Assembly: GCA_016713335.1 (NCBI GenBank) | Contig: JADJPH010000034.1 | Coordinates: 1 to 64,000 of the forward strand | DNA length: 64,000 bases | DNA from: Candidatus Fredericiella danica | GTDB taxonomy: Bacteria > Chloroflexota > Anaerolineae > Caldilineales > Caldilineaceae | Direction: 5' to 3' | Shown here: positions 10,630 through 19,955 of the stretch, one piece after another | How positions within the stretch are numbered: position 1 is the first letter of the stretch | Layout: each line of letters starts with the position of its first letter | Translations under genes and position numbers: made by a program | Notes under the pieces: generated by a model | Database searches by the model: none | Told to the model about the DNA's origin: nothing | What the model saw: only the letters and a program-made list of their open reading frames with translations

Positions 10630-10987
10630 CGGGCGGCGCGGTGAGGTCTGTGCGCTCACTCTTCGGCAGATTTCTAACGACCAATGCGTAGGAGTCGTCG
10701 ATCATCATTTCGACCAGGGCCGGCGGCACGCTGCCATCCAGCGTCACCGTATTCCAATGTTCCTTGTTGAGGTGGTAGCCAGGTTTGATCGCCGCAAACT
10801 CGGCGCGGAGTGCGCGTGCCTTCGCCGGGTTGCACTTCAGCGAAATGCTGAGCGGGTTCGAATTCCAGGCAACGAGCGCAAACATCTTCCCTTTGACCTT
10901 GTAGACGAGTGCGTCGGGGCCGAAGGGCGTCTCCTCGGTGACGCGCTGTTTTGTGAAGAGGTAGGCTTGCAGGTCTGCGAGTTCCAT
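10616..10987 (-). CDS. MmcQ/YjbR family protein
   Basis: A 123-residue MmcQ/YjbR-fold protein. Family features are PFGPDALVYKVKGKMFALV, PLSISLKCNPAKARALRAEF, KPGYHLNKEHWNTVTLDGSV and MIDDSYALVVRNLP. The fold resembles DNA-binding CyaY-like proteins, but the molecular role is not established. Its ATG lies 2 bp after the stop of the upstream radical SAM gene, so the two are probably co-transcribed. It is convergent with kdpE. Confidence 0.85.
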   Translation of the reverse strand: MELADLQAYLFTKQRVTEETPFGPDALVYKVKGKMFALVAWNSNPLSISLKCNPAKARALRAEFAAIKPGYHLNKEHWNTVTLDGSVPPALVEMMIDDSYALVVRNLPKSERTDLTAPPVSRP

Positions 10988-10989
10988 CT

Positions 10990-11987
10990 TTACGCTCCTC
11001 TCGGTGCAGGCCGGCGCGCAGTAAGGTCTTCACCCGTGGGGAAATGGGCAGGAGTTGCCGTCCAGAAAACCGTCTGTAGGCGCTCGACTGCGTGCGCCGC
11101 TCCCTGACTGCGCAACTGCATCAGCCCGGCATCAACGGCGGCCGGGTTCCAATGGCTCAGCAACTGCCCGTTGGGGTTGGGTCATCGGATGGCGGGTGAT
11201 GATGCCCAGAATCGCCTCGGCTGGCGTCGCATAATCGCTGACGTCGATGGCACCTGCATAAGGGGTGTACGAATTTAGCAATCGGCCCCAGGATGGCCGC
11301 CGTCCGCATGAGGCCTTCCTGGTCGGGCAGTGCGACCCAGGGTTCGGCGGTAGCGCGGTCGGGCACGACCACGTGGACTTCGTCCGGTTCGATCCGGCGC
11401 AGCACCGCGGCCAGTTCAACAAGCGCGGCTTCGGTGTCGTTGATGCCCTGGATCAGCATCACTTCCACCCACAGCCGGCCCTGGTAGCTGCGGCGGAACT
11501 GCGCTGCGCCGGAGATGAGCCGTTCGAATGTGGTGTCACCATGGGGGCGGTGGATGAGCCGGTAGAGCTCGGCGTTTCCGGCTGAAATGGTTGGCATTAC
11601 CACATCGGCCAACAAGAGATCCTGCCGCACATCCTCGCGATAGAGGAGGGCGCCGTTGGTAATGACGGCAATGGGGATGGTCGTCATCTCCCTTGCCCCA
11701 CGGATCATCCGGCCCAGACCGCTATGGAGTGTCGGCTCCCCGGAGCCTACAAAGGAGATGAAATCGATGTCGCCGGGTGCATGGTGCGCCAGGACCGTCT
11801 GCAGTTCCTGGAGAATGTCGTCGCTTGGCACGTATTCGCGCCGCTCATTGACAAGCGGTTCGCTGCGGCCCAACTGGCAATAGATGCAATTCCAATTACA
11901 GGTCTTCAGCGGGATGGGGTCGATGCCAAGCGAACGCCCCAGGCGGCGCGAAGGGATCGGGCCGTATACATAATGCATTGGTGGCAA
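10990..11987 (-). CDS. Radical SAM protein (COG0731-like; frameshifted)
   Basis: A radical SAM enzyme of about 330 residues. The N-terminus reads YVYGPIPSRRLGRSLGIDP, followed by the 4Fe-4S motif CNWNCIYCQLG (CX3CX2C) and the SAM-binding GSGEPTLHSGLG. This layout is typical of the COG0731 group, distantly related to wybutosine-pathway enzymes; the substrate is unknown. The frame shifts near 11270 and 11180. The continued frames read HPYAGAIDVSDYATPAEAIL and LLSHWNPAAVDAGLMQLRSQ and end APRGA at the stop 10990-10992. It immediately precedes yjbR. Confidence 0.82.
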
Positions 11988-12011
11988 AGCTTCCTAAACT
12001 ATCCGTTCGTG

Positions 12012-12455
12012 TCAGTCGTGTGACCGGATCAGGAGCAGCGGGCGATCGGCCCGATGCAGCACGCCGGCGGCGACGCTGCCATAGAAGACGCTGCCCAGCC
12101 CGGATCGACCATGACTTGCCATCGCGATCAGGTCTGCCTTTTCACGTTCGGCCACATCGAGAATGGCGCCGACGATGGGACCACTTTCGACGACGCACTT
12201 GACGTCAATGCCGCCGGCCTTGAGTTCACCTTCTTTGGCGGCGAGATACCCGCGCGCTTCCGTGATGGTGCGTTCGCCTTCCTTGGGATCGTAGTAGGGC
12301 ACCATGTCATATGGCGTGATCAGGGAGACGTTAGGCTCCACCACTTGCAGCAAGACAATTTTCGCGCCGAAGCACGCGGCCAGCGCTTCTGCGTGTTTCA
12401 GAATGGTCTCGGCACGTTTTGAGCCATCCAGTGGCACCAATATTACCTGGTACAT
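12012..12455 (-). CDS. Universal stress protein, UspA family
   Basis: A 147-residue single-domain Usp. It starts MYQVILVPLDGSKRAETIL with a good AAGGAG site upstream, which decides against the longer frame from 12500. The ATP-binding signature ASHGRSGLGSVFYGSVAAGV (G-2x-G-9x-G-S) is complete, so it is an ATP-binding type. Usp proteins help survival under starvation or hypoxia. The perfect 7-2-7 palindrome at 12575-12594 lies about 120 bp upstream, with a TATAGAT-like -10 between. Confidence 0.92.
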   Translation of the reverse strand: MYQVILVPLDGSKRAETILKHAEALAACFGAKIVLLQVVEPNVSLITPYDMVPYYDPKEGERTITEARGYLAAKEGELKAGGIDVKCVVESGPIVGAILDVAEREKADLIAMASHGRSGLGSVFYGSVAAGVLHRADRPLLLIRSHD

Positions 12456-12574
12456 AGACACTCCTTGCCTGTGTGGTTGGTCGCATGAAGTGCGGAACAT
12501 TTACCCGCCATCTGCGCTATCTATAGTGTACATCGATTGCGACGCATTTGTGCGCACCTTATTGCCGGTCTTTG

Positions 12575-12594
12575 CACTGGTCAGATGACCAGTG
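12575..12594. promoter_or_regulatory. Perfect palindrome CACTGGTCA-GA-TGACCAGTG (candidate operator)
   Basis: Nine-base perfect arms separated by 2 bp, in the divergent gap between the UspA gene (minus) and a membrane protein gene (plus). The core CTGGTCA-N2-TGACCAG recurs exactly at 21101-21116 upstream of the CBS/PFOR block. Inverted heptamers spaced by 2 bp are the classical arrangement for NarL/FixJ-family regulators; one is encoded about 0.5 kb away. Confidence 0.6.
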
Positions 12595-12635
12595 GCCGCG
12601 AGGGTGGTTTGACTGGCGGCAACCGGGAAAACACA

Positions 12636-13104
12636 ATGGTCAATAGCCTTTCGTGGGGCGTGTTCTTCGTGGAGTGCGCGACTTGTCGCGTGTTCCCCAA
12701 AACACCCTGGGCGTGGTCCGCTGTCGTCTTCGCCCTGATTTCCTGGACGACGCTGAGCAGTTGGTTTGGCGTACCGCGCGAGCCGGCACCTGCGGCGTCG
12801 CCCGTCGCAACGACGGCGATGGGGATCGAGTCGACGACGCCTGTGACCGTGCCTCAGGTCACCGGTGGGGGGCGCCGCGGGCACCTCGATCAGGCCGGCG
12901 CCGATATGCTGGCGATCTGGGTTTCGTCCGTTTCATCGATCACGGCGCTCTTGGGGTCATTGGACGACTGGTGTCTATTTTGGCCTGCGCCGTGAGCGCC
13001 GTGAATCGGCGCAGGCGGCGGCGGACCTGCAGAAGACCCAGCTTGAGGTCGAGTTGCTGAAAAGTGAGTTAGAACAGGCAAAGGCGGTGCAGCGCCACAC
13101 ATGA
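12636..13104 (+). CDS. Hypothetical membrane protein with C-terminal coiled coil (frameshifted)
   Basis: About 156 residues. A helix near residues 20-40 (WAWSAVVFALISWTTLSSWF) is followed by a Pro/Thr/Ala-rich stretch. A second hydrophobic segment (IWVSSVSSITALLG) leads after a frameshift near 12961 into TTGVYFGLRRERRES and an E/K/Q-rich coiled coil (LQKTQLEVELLKSELEQAKA). This helix-then-coiled-coil tail suggests a small membrane-anchored scaffold, but I do not recognise a family. Start choice is uncertain: ATG 12636 is used, and an in-frame ATG at 12585 falls inside the palindrome. Confidence 0.45.
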
Positions 13105-13109
13105 GGCTT

Positions 13110-13781
13110 CTAGCCGCCGGCGGAGCCGCCCTGAACGTGCTCAAGGATGTGATGGCGCACTGCGTAGGCTGCTGCTTCTGCGCGCGACGCAAGGTCAAGT
13201 TTGGAGAGAATTGAACTCACGTAATTACGGACTGTTTTCTCGCTGAGGAAGACGCGCTCGGCAATCTCGCGGTTGGTCAGGCCTTCGGTGATTAAGGCCA
13301 GTATGTTCAGTTCCTGGTCGGTAAGTGCCGCAAAGAATTCATCTTCGGCTTTGCGGGCTGATTCGCGGACACGCTGGAAGACTTTTTGCGTCAGGGCGGG
13401 ATCGAGCATCGATTCGCCGCGGCCAACGGTTTCGAGCGCCCGCACGAGATCGTCGCTGCCGATCTGCTTGAGGACATAACCTGAGGCGCCGGCGCCGATC
13501 GCTTCAAAGAGCACTTCGTCATCGGCGTGCGAAGTCAGCATGATGACTTTTGTTTCGGGGCGTGCTTCCAGGATATCGCGTGTCGCTTCGATGCCGTTTT
13601 TGCCGGGCAGCCGGATGTCCATGACGACGATGTCGGGCTGAAAGCGCAGGGTCATGTCGAGCGCCGCTTGAGCGTCGTGCGCCTCGGCAACTACTTCAAA
13701 GTGCGGGTAGCGCGAGATCAAGGTGCGCAAACCGAGCCGGACAATTTCGTGGTCGTCGACCAGGATGATCCTAAGATGCAT
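13110..13781 (-). CDS. NarL/DevR-type response regulator
   Basis: A 223-residue regulator starting MHLRIILVDDHEIVRLGLRT (the 31 extra upstream residues are not family-like). The receiver phospho-acceptor is in IVVMDIRLPGKNG. The LuxR-type helix-turn-helix is LTDQELNILALITEGLTNRE followed by IAERVFLSEKTVRNYVSSIL. The FLSEKTVRNYVS segment is typical of DevR/DosR-like regulators. It is divergent from a DevS-like kinase 102 bp away, its likely partner. It could bind the 7-2-7 palindromes at 12575 and 21101; that link is inference. Confidence 0.9.
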   Translation of the reverse strand: MHLRIILVDDHEIVRLGLRTLISRYPHFEVVAEAHDAQAALDMTLRFQPDIVVMDIRLPGKNGIEATRDILEARPETKVIMLTSHADDEVLFEAIGAGASGYVLKQIGSDDLVRALETVGRGESMLDPALTQKVFQRVRESARKAEDEFFAALTDQELNILALITEGLTNREIAERVFLSEKTVRNYVSSILSKLDLASRAEAAAYAVRHHILEHVQGGSAGG

Positions 13782-13883
13782 GGCAGCAGTATTGATCGCC
13801 TCTTTGTAGCCTATTTCGAATGCCGGTCGCAGGACGCGGCCGGGCATGATTGTAGCACACGCCAACGGAATCACTGAACCTGT

Positions 13884-15272
13884 ATGCGGATGCGGATGAC
13901 CTCAATCAATACTCGCTCGGTGCGCTGGTTGGGCGTGCTGGTGCCGATTGTCTTCTGGGCCAGTGTCCTGTTTTTTGAAGCACTGGCCCTGAACGAGCCG
14001 ATCTCCTGGCCGGCCGCGCTCACCGAGATGCTCTTGATCACGCTCGGTTCCACCGTCTTTGCCAACTGGGTGGCGACCAGCCTGGAGCGCCAGCAGACTG
14101 AGTTGCGTTGGCGCACGGAGCACCTGGAGGCGCTGCGCGATGCCGGGTTGGCGCTCACCACGGAGCTAGATCTGGGCAAGGTGCTGCAACACGTCGTGGA
14201 ACTGAGTCGCACGCTAGTGAACGCGCGCTATGGCGCGCTTGCCGTGCTTGACCCCGACGGTGATGCCCTCTCGCAGTTCTACACGGCCGGCATGACCGCG
14301 GCACAGCGGGCGGCGATGGGTTCACCACCGGCTGGTCATGGGCTGCTGGGCATCATGACCCGAGGTGGTCAGGCGCTGCGCATCGACGACGTGGCGTCTG
14401 ATGGCCGCGCAGCCGGATTCCCGGACAGCCATCCACAGATGCGGACCTTGGTTGGCGTGCCGATTATCTCGAAGGGGCGCACGTTTGGCAATCTCTATCT
14501 TGCGGACAAGCGCATTGAGGCCGAGGATGGGCAATTGGTTTCGGCGACCTTCACGGCCGATGACCAGGAGATCCTCGAAATGTTTGCGTCGCAGGCAGCG
14601 ATCGCGATCGAGAACGCACAGTTGTACCGCGAAAACCAGCAGCTTGCGGTCCTGCGCGAGCGGGACCGGATTGGGATGGACCTGCACGATGGCGTCATCC
14701 AATCAATCTATGCCATTGGCCTGCTGCTTGATGATGCCCGGTTGCGGCTGGAGTCCGAACCCGAGCGCGTGCGGCGGGTGATGGATTCTGCGATTAACGG
14801 CTTGAATGCCGTTATTCAGGACATTCGCAACTACATCCAGGACTTACGCCCGCAGCGCTTCGAAGGGCGCAACCTGAAGCAAGGTTTGGAGCATCTCGCC
14901 CAGGAGATCCGGACTGACACCCTGTTGCACGTTGCACTTGAATTGGATGGGCAGGCGGCGACGGTGTGCACGGCACGCCAGGCCGACGAATTTCTGCATA
15001 TTGCGCAGGAAGCGCTCGCAAACATCCGCAAGTATGCTGACGCAAAGCATATTGTGATGCGCTTTGTCTTTGCTGAAGGCATGCTGCAGATGGCGATCGT
15101 CGACGATGGGATCGGCATCTCGCCTACTGTGGTGCGGCAGGCAACGGGCAATGGGCTGCGCAACATGCGGGAGCGCGCCCGGGCCTTGCATGGTGAATTT
15201 CGGATTGAGTCAAAACCTGGCAGCGGGACGCAAATCATTGTTACGGCGCCCATTGAAAAGCGCAGTGCATAA
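13884..15272 (+). CDS. DevS-like GAF sensor histidine kinase (HisKA_3)
   Basis: A 462-residue membrane kinase. It has two N-terminal helices (about residues 15-36 and 45-62), a GAF domain (about 85-240) with the GFPDSHPQMRTLVGVP segment characteristic of DevS/DosT-type GAF domains, and a HisKA_3 dimerisation domain with the phospho-acceptor in RIGMDLHDGVIQSIYAIG. The ATPase has EALANIRKYADA, VDDGIGIS and GNGLRNMRERA, all intact. In DevS/DosT a GAF histidine binds heme; whether this one does is untested. Alternative starts lie at 13890 and 13896. Confidence 0.9.
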   Translation: MRMRMTSINTRSVRWLGVLVPIVFWASVLFFEALALNEPISWPAALTEMLLITLGSTVFANWVATSLERQQTELRWRTEHLEALRDAGLALTTELDLGKVLQHVVELSRTLVNARYGALAVLDPDGDALSQFYTAGMTAAQRAAMGSPPAGHGLLGIMTRGGQALRIDDVASDGRAAGFPDSHPQMRTLVGVPIISKGRTFGNLYLADKRIEAEDGQLVSATFTADDQEILEMFASQAAIAIENAQLYRENQQLAVLRERDRIGMDLHDGVIQSIYAIGLLLDDARLRLESEPERVRRVMDSAINGLNAVIQDIRNYIQDLRPQRFEGRNLKQGLEHLAQEIRTDTLLHVALELDGQAATVCTARQADEFLHIAQEALANIRKYADAKHIVMRFVFAEGMLQMAIVDDGIGISPTVVRQATGNGLRNMRERARALHGEFRIESKPGSGTQIIVTAPIEKRSA

Positions 15273-15453
15273 TGAATGGCGCCGCTGGTAAACTTGTGGT
15301 TAGGAAAGGAGATTTGCAGCAGAATCAGATCATGATCAGATCAACCGCAGGCTAGATTGGCCTTGCTCTCCATTTGCGAGTTTATCACCTCAGTGGAACA
15401 GCCGGAATCCTTAGCGACGTGTGACACCTACTTTTTAAAGGAGCCTTTGCGTC

Positions 15454-15804
15454 ATGTCAATCGATAACTGCCACGACTGTCCCTTCTGTGGCATCCTAAC
15501 GGGCGAAGAACCCGGCACCATCATCGCCCGCGATGAGCAGCGTGGTTTCGCCATCATCCAGAGCATCCACCCGGAAAGTGTTGTACATTGGCTGGCCGTC
15601 CCCGTCGAGCATGTCTGTAGCACGGAGGAATTCGAAAAGAACAACGAGAAGCGCTTTGTTGAGCTTTTTGAGTGGGCGGTCACTACCACAAAAAAGAAGG
15701 TCGCCGACGTCCCGTATTTGGAGCGCGGCTTCACACTAAAAACGCACTTTGGGTCTTTTGAGTCAGTTCCGCACGCAAAGATCCATATTTTGGCAATGGA
15801 GTAG
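15454..15804 (+). CDS. HIT-like protein with altered active-site triad
   Basis: A 116-residue HIT-fold protein. Its N-terminus CHDCPFCGILTGEEPGTIIA resembles HIT proteins with a Cys pair, and VHWLAVPVEHV matches the HIT core strand. The catalytic stretch reads VPHAKIHILAME where the family has VPHxHxHVL, so the middle histidine, the nucleophile in HIT hydrolases, is lysine. It may bind nucleotides without hydrolysing them. A good AAAGGAG site precedes ATG 15454. A terminator follows. Confidence 0.8.
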   Translation: MSIDNCHDCPFCGILTGEEPGTIIARDEQRGFAIIQSIHPESVVHWLAVPVEHVCSTEEFEKNNEKRFVELFEWAVTTTKKKVADVPYLERGFTLKTHFGSFESVPHAKIHILAME

Positions 15805-15833
15805 CGCCCCTCGGCGTTTGGATTGTGGGCGAC

Positions 15834-15868
15834 GTCCCGTGTCGAAAGGCGCGGGACTTTTTTTTATT
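15834..15868 (+). terminator. Rho-independent terminator after the HIT gene
   Basis: The stem GTCCCG (15834-15839) pairs with CGGGAC (15852-15857) across a 12-base loop and is followed by eight T residues (15858-15865). It lies 30 bp after the stop and before the PEP-utilising enzyme gene. Confidence 0.85.
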
Positions 15869-15942
15869 GGCGCCAGGGAGGATGCGCCCTGTTGCGGTAT
15901 ACTGTAGACGCCACTTGTGCGACGCTGGTAGAGAGTAACGGG

Positions 15943-18660
15943 ATGACTGTGAATGCATCTATAGACCTTGAGATTCGGCCACTGCAATCCGACGCACTTG
16001 TGCTGGCGAATGCCGGCGGCAAGGCGGCGCAACTGAGCGTCTTGCTCCGCGCGGGGCTGCCGGCGCCTGCGGGGTTTGTCGTGCTGACCGATGGCTATCA
16101 GCGCTTTGTCCAGGCGAATGACTTGGCCATGCTCATCGAGCGCGTTTGGCGCAACACCGGGTCTGGCGAAATGACCGTGCTGGAAGCCGGCAGCGCGGCG
16201 ATCAGAGCCGGATTCCTTGCCGGTGTGATTCCGCCGGATCTTGCGCAAATCATCCGAGCAAATTACTGGGAATTGGCCGGTGAAACAAGCCCGGTTGCGG
16301 TGCGCTCGTCGGCCACTGCGGAGGACCTGCCTGAGGCGAGTTTTGCCGGGCAGCAGGACACATATCTCAACGTCCGTGGGGGCGACGATGTGCTGCACGC
16401 TGTGGTGCGCTGTTGGGCCAGCCTGTGGACGGCGCGTGCGATGGCGTACCGGCGGCGGCAAGGGATCGCGCCGCATGAGGTTGCACTTGCGGTCGTCGTG
16501 CAAAAAATGGTACAAGCGACCGCCGCCGGGGTGCTATTTACGATCAATCCGCTGACGGGCGCACGCCACGAGATGGTGATCAACGCGACGTGGGGGTTGG
16601 GTGAAGCGTTGGTGTCCGGCCGCGTGACCCCTGACACCCTCATTGTTGACCGCAACAGCGGTCGCATCAAGCAAATCGAGGTCGGTGATAAGGCGGTCAT
16701 GACCGCGCCGGTGGGCGCTGGCACCCGCGAAATCGAAGTCGACGCGCGGATGCGGCGCCAGGCGGTGCTGGAGACGTCTCAGGTCGGTGAACTGGTGGAA
16801 TTGGGGAAGCGCCTGGAGAAGCTCTTCGGCGCCCCCCAGGATATTGAGTGGGCGCTTGCCGGCGGGACGATGGTGATCTTGCAGTCGCGCGCCGTCACGA
16901 CGGCCGGTGGCGTCGTGCAGGCTCCAGGCGACGATGCCTGGCCACCGGTCGATGCAGGCAAGCCCATCCAGCCGTTCGATTTGTGGACCACGAACGATGT
17001 GGGTGAACGGTGGCCCGAGCCCGTGACGCCCCTGACCTGGTCCGTCTGGGAACCGCTGATTCATGAGAACATGGAGGGGGCGCTGCGCGAACTCAAGGCG
17101 CCCTACGCCGGCCAGATTCGCTGGTCACAGCGTGCCTTTGGGCACGTCTACCTCAATGAGGGCGCGCTCTTTCATGCGTACACAGATGGCCTGGGCATGC
17201 CGAAGACGATGATTGCCGCCAGCTTATCGGGCGTGATTCCGGTGCAGGCGCACGAATCGAAGTTCGACTATGGCAAAGCATTGCGGCACGCGCCTTTCTT
17301 CTGGCGGGCAGCGGTGGAATGGGAACGCAACGTAGCGCGCTTCGAGCGTGATTTTCCACAGATCGATCGATGGGTCGATGCCTTCATGAGCGAAGATCTG
17401 GGGCGCCACAGTGACGCTGAACTCTGGCGTCAATTCCAGACCACGTGGCGTGAGCGGATGTCGCGCTACATGGCCTATCACGCCAATGCGACATCGCTTT
17501 CCATGTCTGGTTACACCCAGATGGAAAACCTGATGGCAAAGTGGATGGGGGATCGCGAGCTTGTCCAGAAGTTGACCGCCGGTCTATCCGGCGTCATTGC
17601 CGCAGAGATCGTGCCTGCCATGTGGGCAATGGCGAAATCCCTGCATGCGCTAGGATTGGCCAAGGTAGTGCAAGCGCATCCGCCGGCGGAGGCATTGGCG
17701 GAACTTCGTTCAAGCGCCAGTGCCGGACCATTCCTGGTTCTATTCGACGCATTTCTACTCAGGCACGGTCATCGCTGCATGAGCGAGGCTGAGTATCTCT
17801 ATCCGCGCTGGGTCGAGGCGCCCGAAGTCGTCATCGAGATGCTTGCCGGCTACCTGGCAGCAGGGGACGCGCACCATGCGCCGAATGATGAGGGCGCGGT
17901 GCGCGCACGCGTGGAAACGGTGGCGGCGGTTGAGGCCAAACTGAACCCGTTGCAGCGGGCGTATTTCCGGCGCATGTTGGCCCGGCTCCAACGCTTCATC
18001 CGCGCCCGTGACAATGGGCAGCACTTTCTGGTGAAGCTCGGCTTACCGATGCGTCACATCCTGGCGGTGCTTGCGGTGCGTTGGGCTCAGCGGCGTTGGT
18101 TACAGCAGCCTGAGCAGTTCTTCTTTCTGGCTGCATCGGAAATTGAGGCTGTGATCGCTGCCAACGGACCGGCCACCGCGGCGATGGACTTAGCCGCAAC
18201 GGCGAATGCTCGCAGGCAGGCGTACGACTACTGGTTTACCCAGCCGATGCCCGATCTGTTGGGGCCGGATGGCGCCCCGATCGAACTGCGCGCCCAGTCG
18301 GAGCGGGATGCGGACAACGAGGTGCTGATTGGGTTGGCGGCAAGCCGCGGTTTGGTGACCGGCATCGCACGCGTGGTGATGTCACCGCGCGAAGCGGTGG
18401 AAATGCGTCCAGGTGAAATCCTCGTGACGCGTGCCACCGATCCCGGTTGGACGCCCATCTTTTCTGTCATTGGTGGCGCCGTGATCGAGATCGGCGGCAT
18501 GCTCTCGCACGGCGCTATTGTCGCGCGGGAGTATGGGTTGCCGGCGGTGATCAATATTCCCCAGGCGACCCAACGAATTCGCGATGGGCAGACGATTACG
18601 GTCGACGGTACGCGCGGCCGGGTGCTCCTCCGTGCCGAATCGACAGACGCCGGCAGTTGA
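15943..18660 (+). CDS. PEP-utilising enzyme, rifampicin phosphotransferase/PEP synthase-like
   Basis: A 905-residue, frame-intact enzyme of the PEP synthase/rifampicin phosphotransferase superfamily. The N-terminal ATP-grasp domain (about 1-330) contains NAGGKAAQLSVLLRAGLPAP, VRSSATAEDLPEASFAGQQD and VVVQKMVQATAAGVLFTINP. The middle domain has ERWPEPVTPLTWSVWEPLI. The C-terminal swivelling domain has the phosphohistidine motif GGMLSHGAIVAREYGLPAVI. Size and layout match rifampicin phosphotransferases and related PEP-utilising enzymes better than true PEP synthase, since no C-terminal PEP-binding barrel is present. The small-molecule substrate cannot be read from sequence. ATG 15943 is chosen from homology. 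Confidence 0.82.
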   Translation: MTVNASIDLEIRPLQSDALVLANAGGKAAQLSVLLRAGLPAPAGFVVLTDGYQRFVQANDLAMLIERVWRNTGSGEMTVLEAGSAAIRAGFLAGVIPPDLAQIIRANYWELAGETSPVAVRSSATAEDLPEASFAGQQDTYLNVRGGDDVLHAVVRCWASLWTARAMAYRRRQGIAPHEVALAVVVQKMVQATAAGVLFTINPLTGARHEMVINATWGLGEALVSGRVTPDTLIVDRNSGRIKQIEVGDKAVMTAPVGAGTREIEVDARMRRQAVLETSQVGELVELGKRLEKLFGAPQDIEWALAGGTMVILQSRAVTTAGGVVQAPGDDAWPPVDAGKPIQPFDLWTTNDVGERWPEPVTPLTWSVWEPLIHENMEGALRELKAPYAGQIRWSQRAFGHVYLNEGALFHAYTDGLGMPKTMIAASLSGVIPVQAHESKFDYGKALRHAPFFWRAAVEWERNVARFERDFPQIDRWVDAFMSEDLGRHSDAELWRQFQTTWRERMSRYMAYHANATSLSMSGYTQMENLMAKWMGDRELVQKLTAGLSGVIAAEIVPAMWAMAKSLHALGLAKVVQAHPPAEALAELRSSASAGPFLVLFDAFLLRHGHRCMSEAEYLYPRWVEAPEVVIEMLAGYLAAGDAHHAPNDEGAVRARVETVAAVEAKLNPLQRAYFRRMLARLQRFIRARDNGQHFLVKLGLPMRHILAVLAVRWAQRRWLQQPEQFFFLAASEIEAVIAANGPATAAMDLAATANARRQAYDYWFTQPMPDLLGPDGAPIELRAQSERDADNEVLIGLAASRGLVTGIARVVMSPREAVEMRPGEILVTRATDPGWTPIFSVIGGAVIEIGGMLSHGAIVAREYGLPAVINIPQATQRIRDGQTITVDGTRGRVLLRAESTDAGS

Positions 18661-18716
18661 TGGTGTACAATAAGCCCATCGCTACAAACCCAACCCAATA
18701 GGATCGACATTTTGTC

Positions 18717-19646
18717 ATGACGACGACACTGGCGCCTACCCGCGGCCTTCACTCAAGAAGTATGCCTATCTTTCAATCGCTGCGGCCATCGTGACGATTG
18801 GTCTCAAGATGGGTGCGTTTCTGCTGACCGGTTCAGTGGGTCTGTTGTCTGACGCTGGAGTCCATGGTGAATCTGGTGGCGGCCGCGGTAGCGCTGGTCA
18901 TGCTGTCGATTGCTGAGCGGCCGCCGGATGAGGATCATACGTTTGGGCACGATAAGGCTGAGTACTTCTCCAGTGGCGTTGAGGGCGGGTTGATCATCAT
19001 TGCGGCCGTGACGATTGCCTGGACGGCCATCAATCGCTTGCTGAATCCCCAACCGTTGGAAAACATCGACCTCGGTTTAATTGTGTCGTTAGTTGCCTCG
19101 GCCATCAATTTCATTGTTGCCCGCATTCTCCTCAGTGCCGGTAAGAAGTACCGATCAATTACGCTGGAGGCCGACGCCAAGCATTTAATGACCGATGTCT
19201 GGACGTCGATCGGCGTCCTGGTCGGTGTCTTTGCGGTTCAACTCACGGGATGGCTGCCGCTCGACTCGATTGTCGCCCTGGCGGTGGCCGCCAACATCGT
19301 CTGGTCCGGCTACCACTTGATGCGGCGCTCGGCGCTGGGGCTGCTGGATACGGCGATCTCGCAGGAAGATCGCGACAAAGTGAATGCGGTCTTTGCAAAG
19401 TATGCGGCTGATGACGGCGTGGAGTTTCACTCTGTGCGCACACGCCAGGCCGGCCAACGGCAGTTCATCTCGACCCATGTGTTGGTGCCTGGCGACTGGA
19501 CGGTGCAGCACGGCCATGATCTTCTGGAAGAGATTGAGGCGGAAATCCGGACGACATTGGATGGGGTGACAACGGTATTCACGCATTTGGAACCGTTGGA
19601 AGACCCAGTCTCCATGGCGGACATCGGCATTGACCGCAGCGGTTGA
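18717..19646 (+). CDS. Cation diffusion facilitator transporter (frameshifted)
   Basis: A divalent-metal efflux transporter of about 310 residues (Zn/Co/Fe/Mn type). Family motifs are LLTGSVGLLSDALESMVNLV (restored across a shift near 18860), DEDHTFGHDKAEYFSSGVEG and EADAKHLMTDVWTSIGVLVG, with HxxxD metal sites. The C-terminal cytosolic domain includes DGVEFHSVRTRQAG and VFTHLEPLED. Two compensating shifts, near 18750 and 18860, disrupt the N-terminus. The ATG at 18717 is the likely start. Confidence 0.88.
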
Positions 19647-19715
19647 GTCCAGCGTACCAATGGCATTTTACAGGTCGCCGGATTTGGCGGTAGGCAGTAG
19701 AACGATTATCCTATA

Positions 19716-19735
19716 CTTACCGACCGGTTAGTAAG
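19716..19735. promoter_or_regulatory. Palindromic TetR-type operator
   Basis: CTTACCGACCGGTTAGTAAG is an imperfect palindrome centred on ACCGGT; opposite arms differ only by transitions at two pairs. A TATACT hexamer at 19712-19717 overlaps its left edge and could be a -10 element. The right half, TTAGTAAGT, recurs at 19933-19941 just before the membrane-protein start. ACCGACCGGT-like palindromes are classical TetR-family targets, and a TetR gene lies downstream. The other 290 bases of this intergenic region show nothing else I can identify. Confidence 0.65.
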
Positions 19736-19955
19736 TGATCGGTGGCGTAGTTTGATTGTTTATCTGGCGGGCGGTGGTATGCGGCCCGGCGGCGGCGAGT
19801 GTTGCCGGGCCCGCCACGTGGCAATGGCTGCGGCGGGAATTGGGGGTCTCCGGTTGGGTGTGGTGAGCACAACTGCCCATATCCGGCTGTACTGAAATGC
19901 GCAGTTCGTGCATGTTCGACAGGTAAGCGAATTTAGTAAGTAGAAAGGAATCTGA

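Noticed and set aside
15328..15337. Self-complementary GATCATGATC upstream of the HIT gene as an operator.
   Set aside because: The symmetry does not extend beyond 10 bp and no second copy was found near a promoter.
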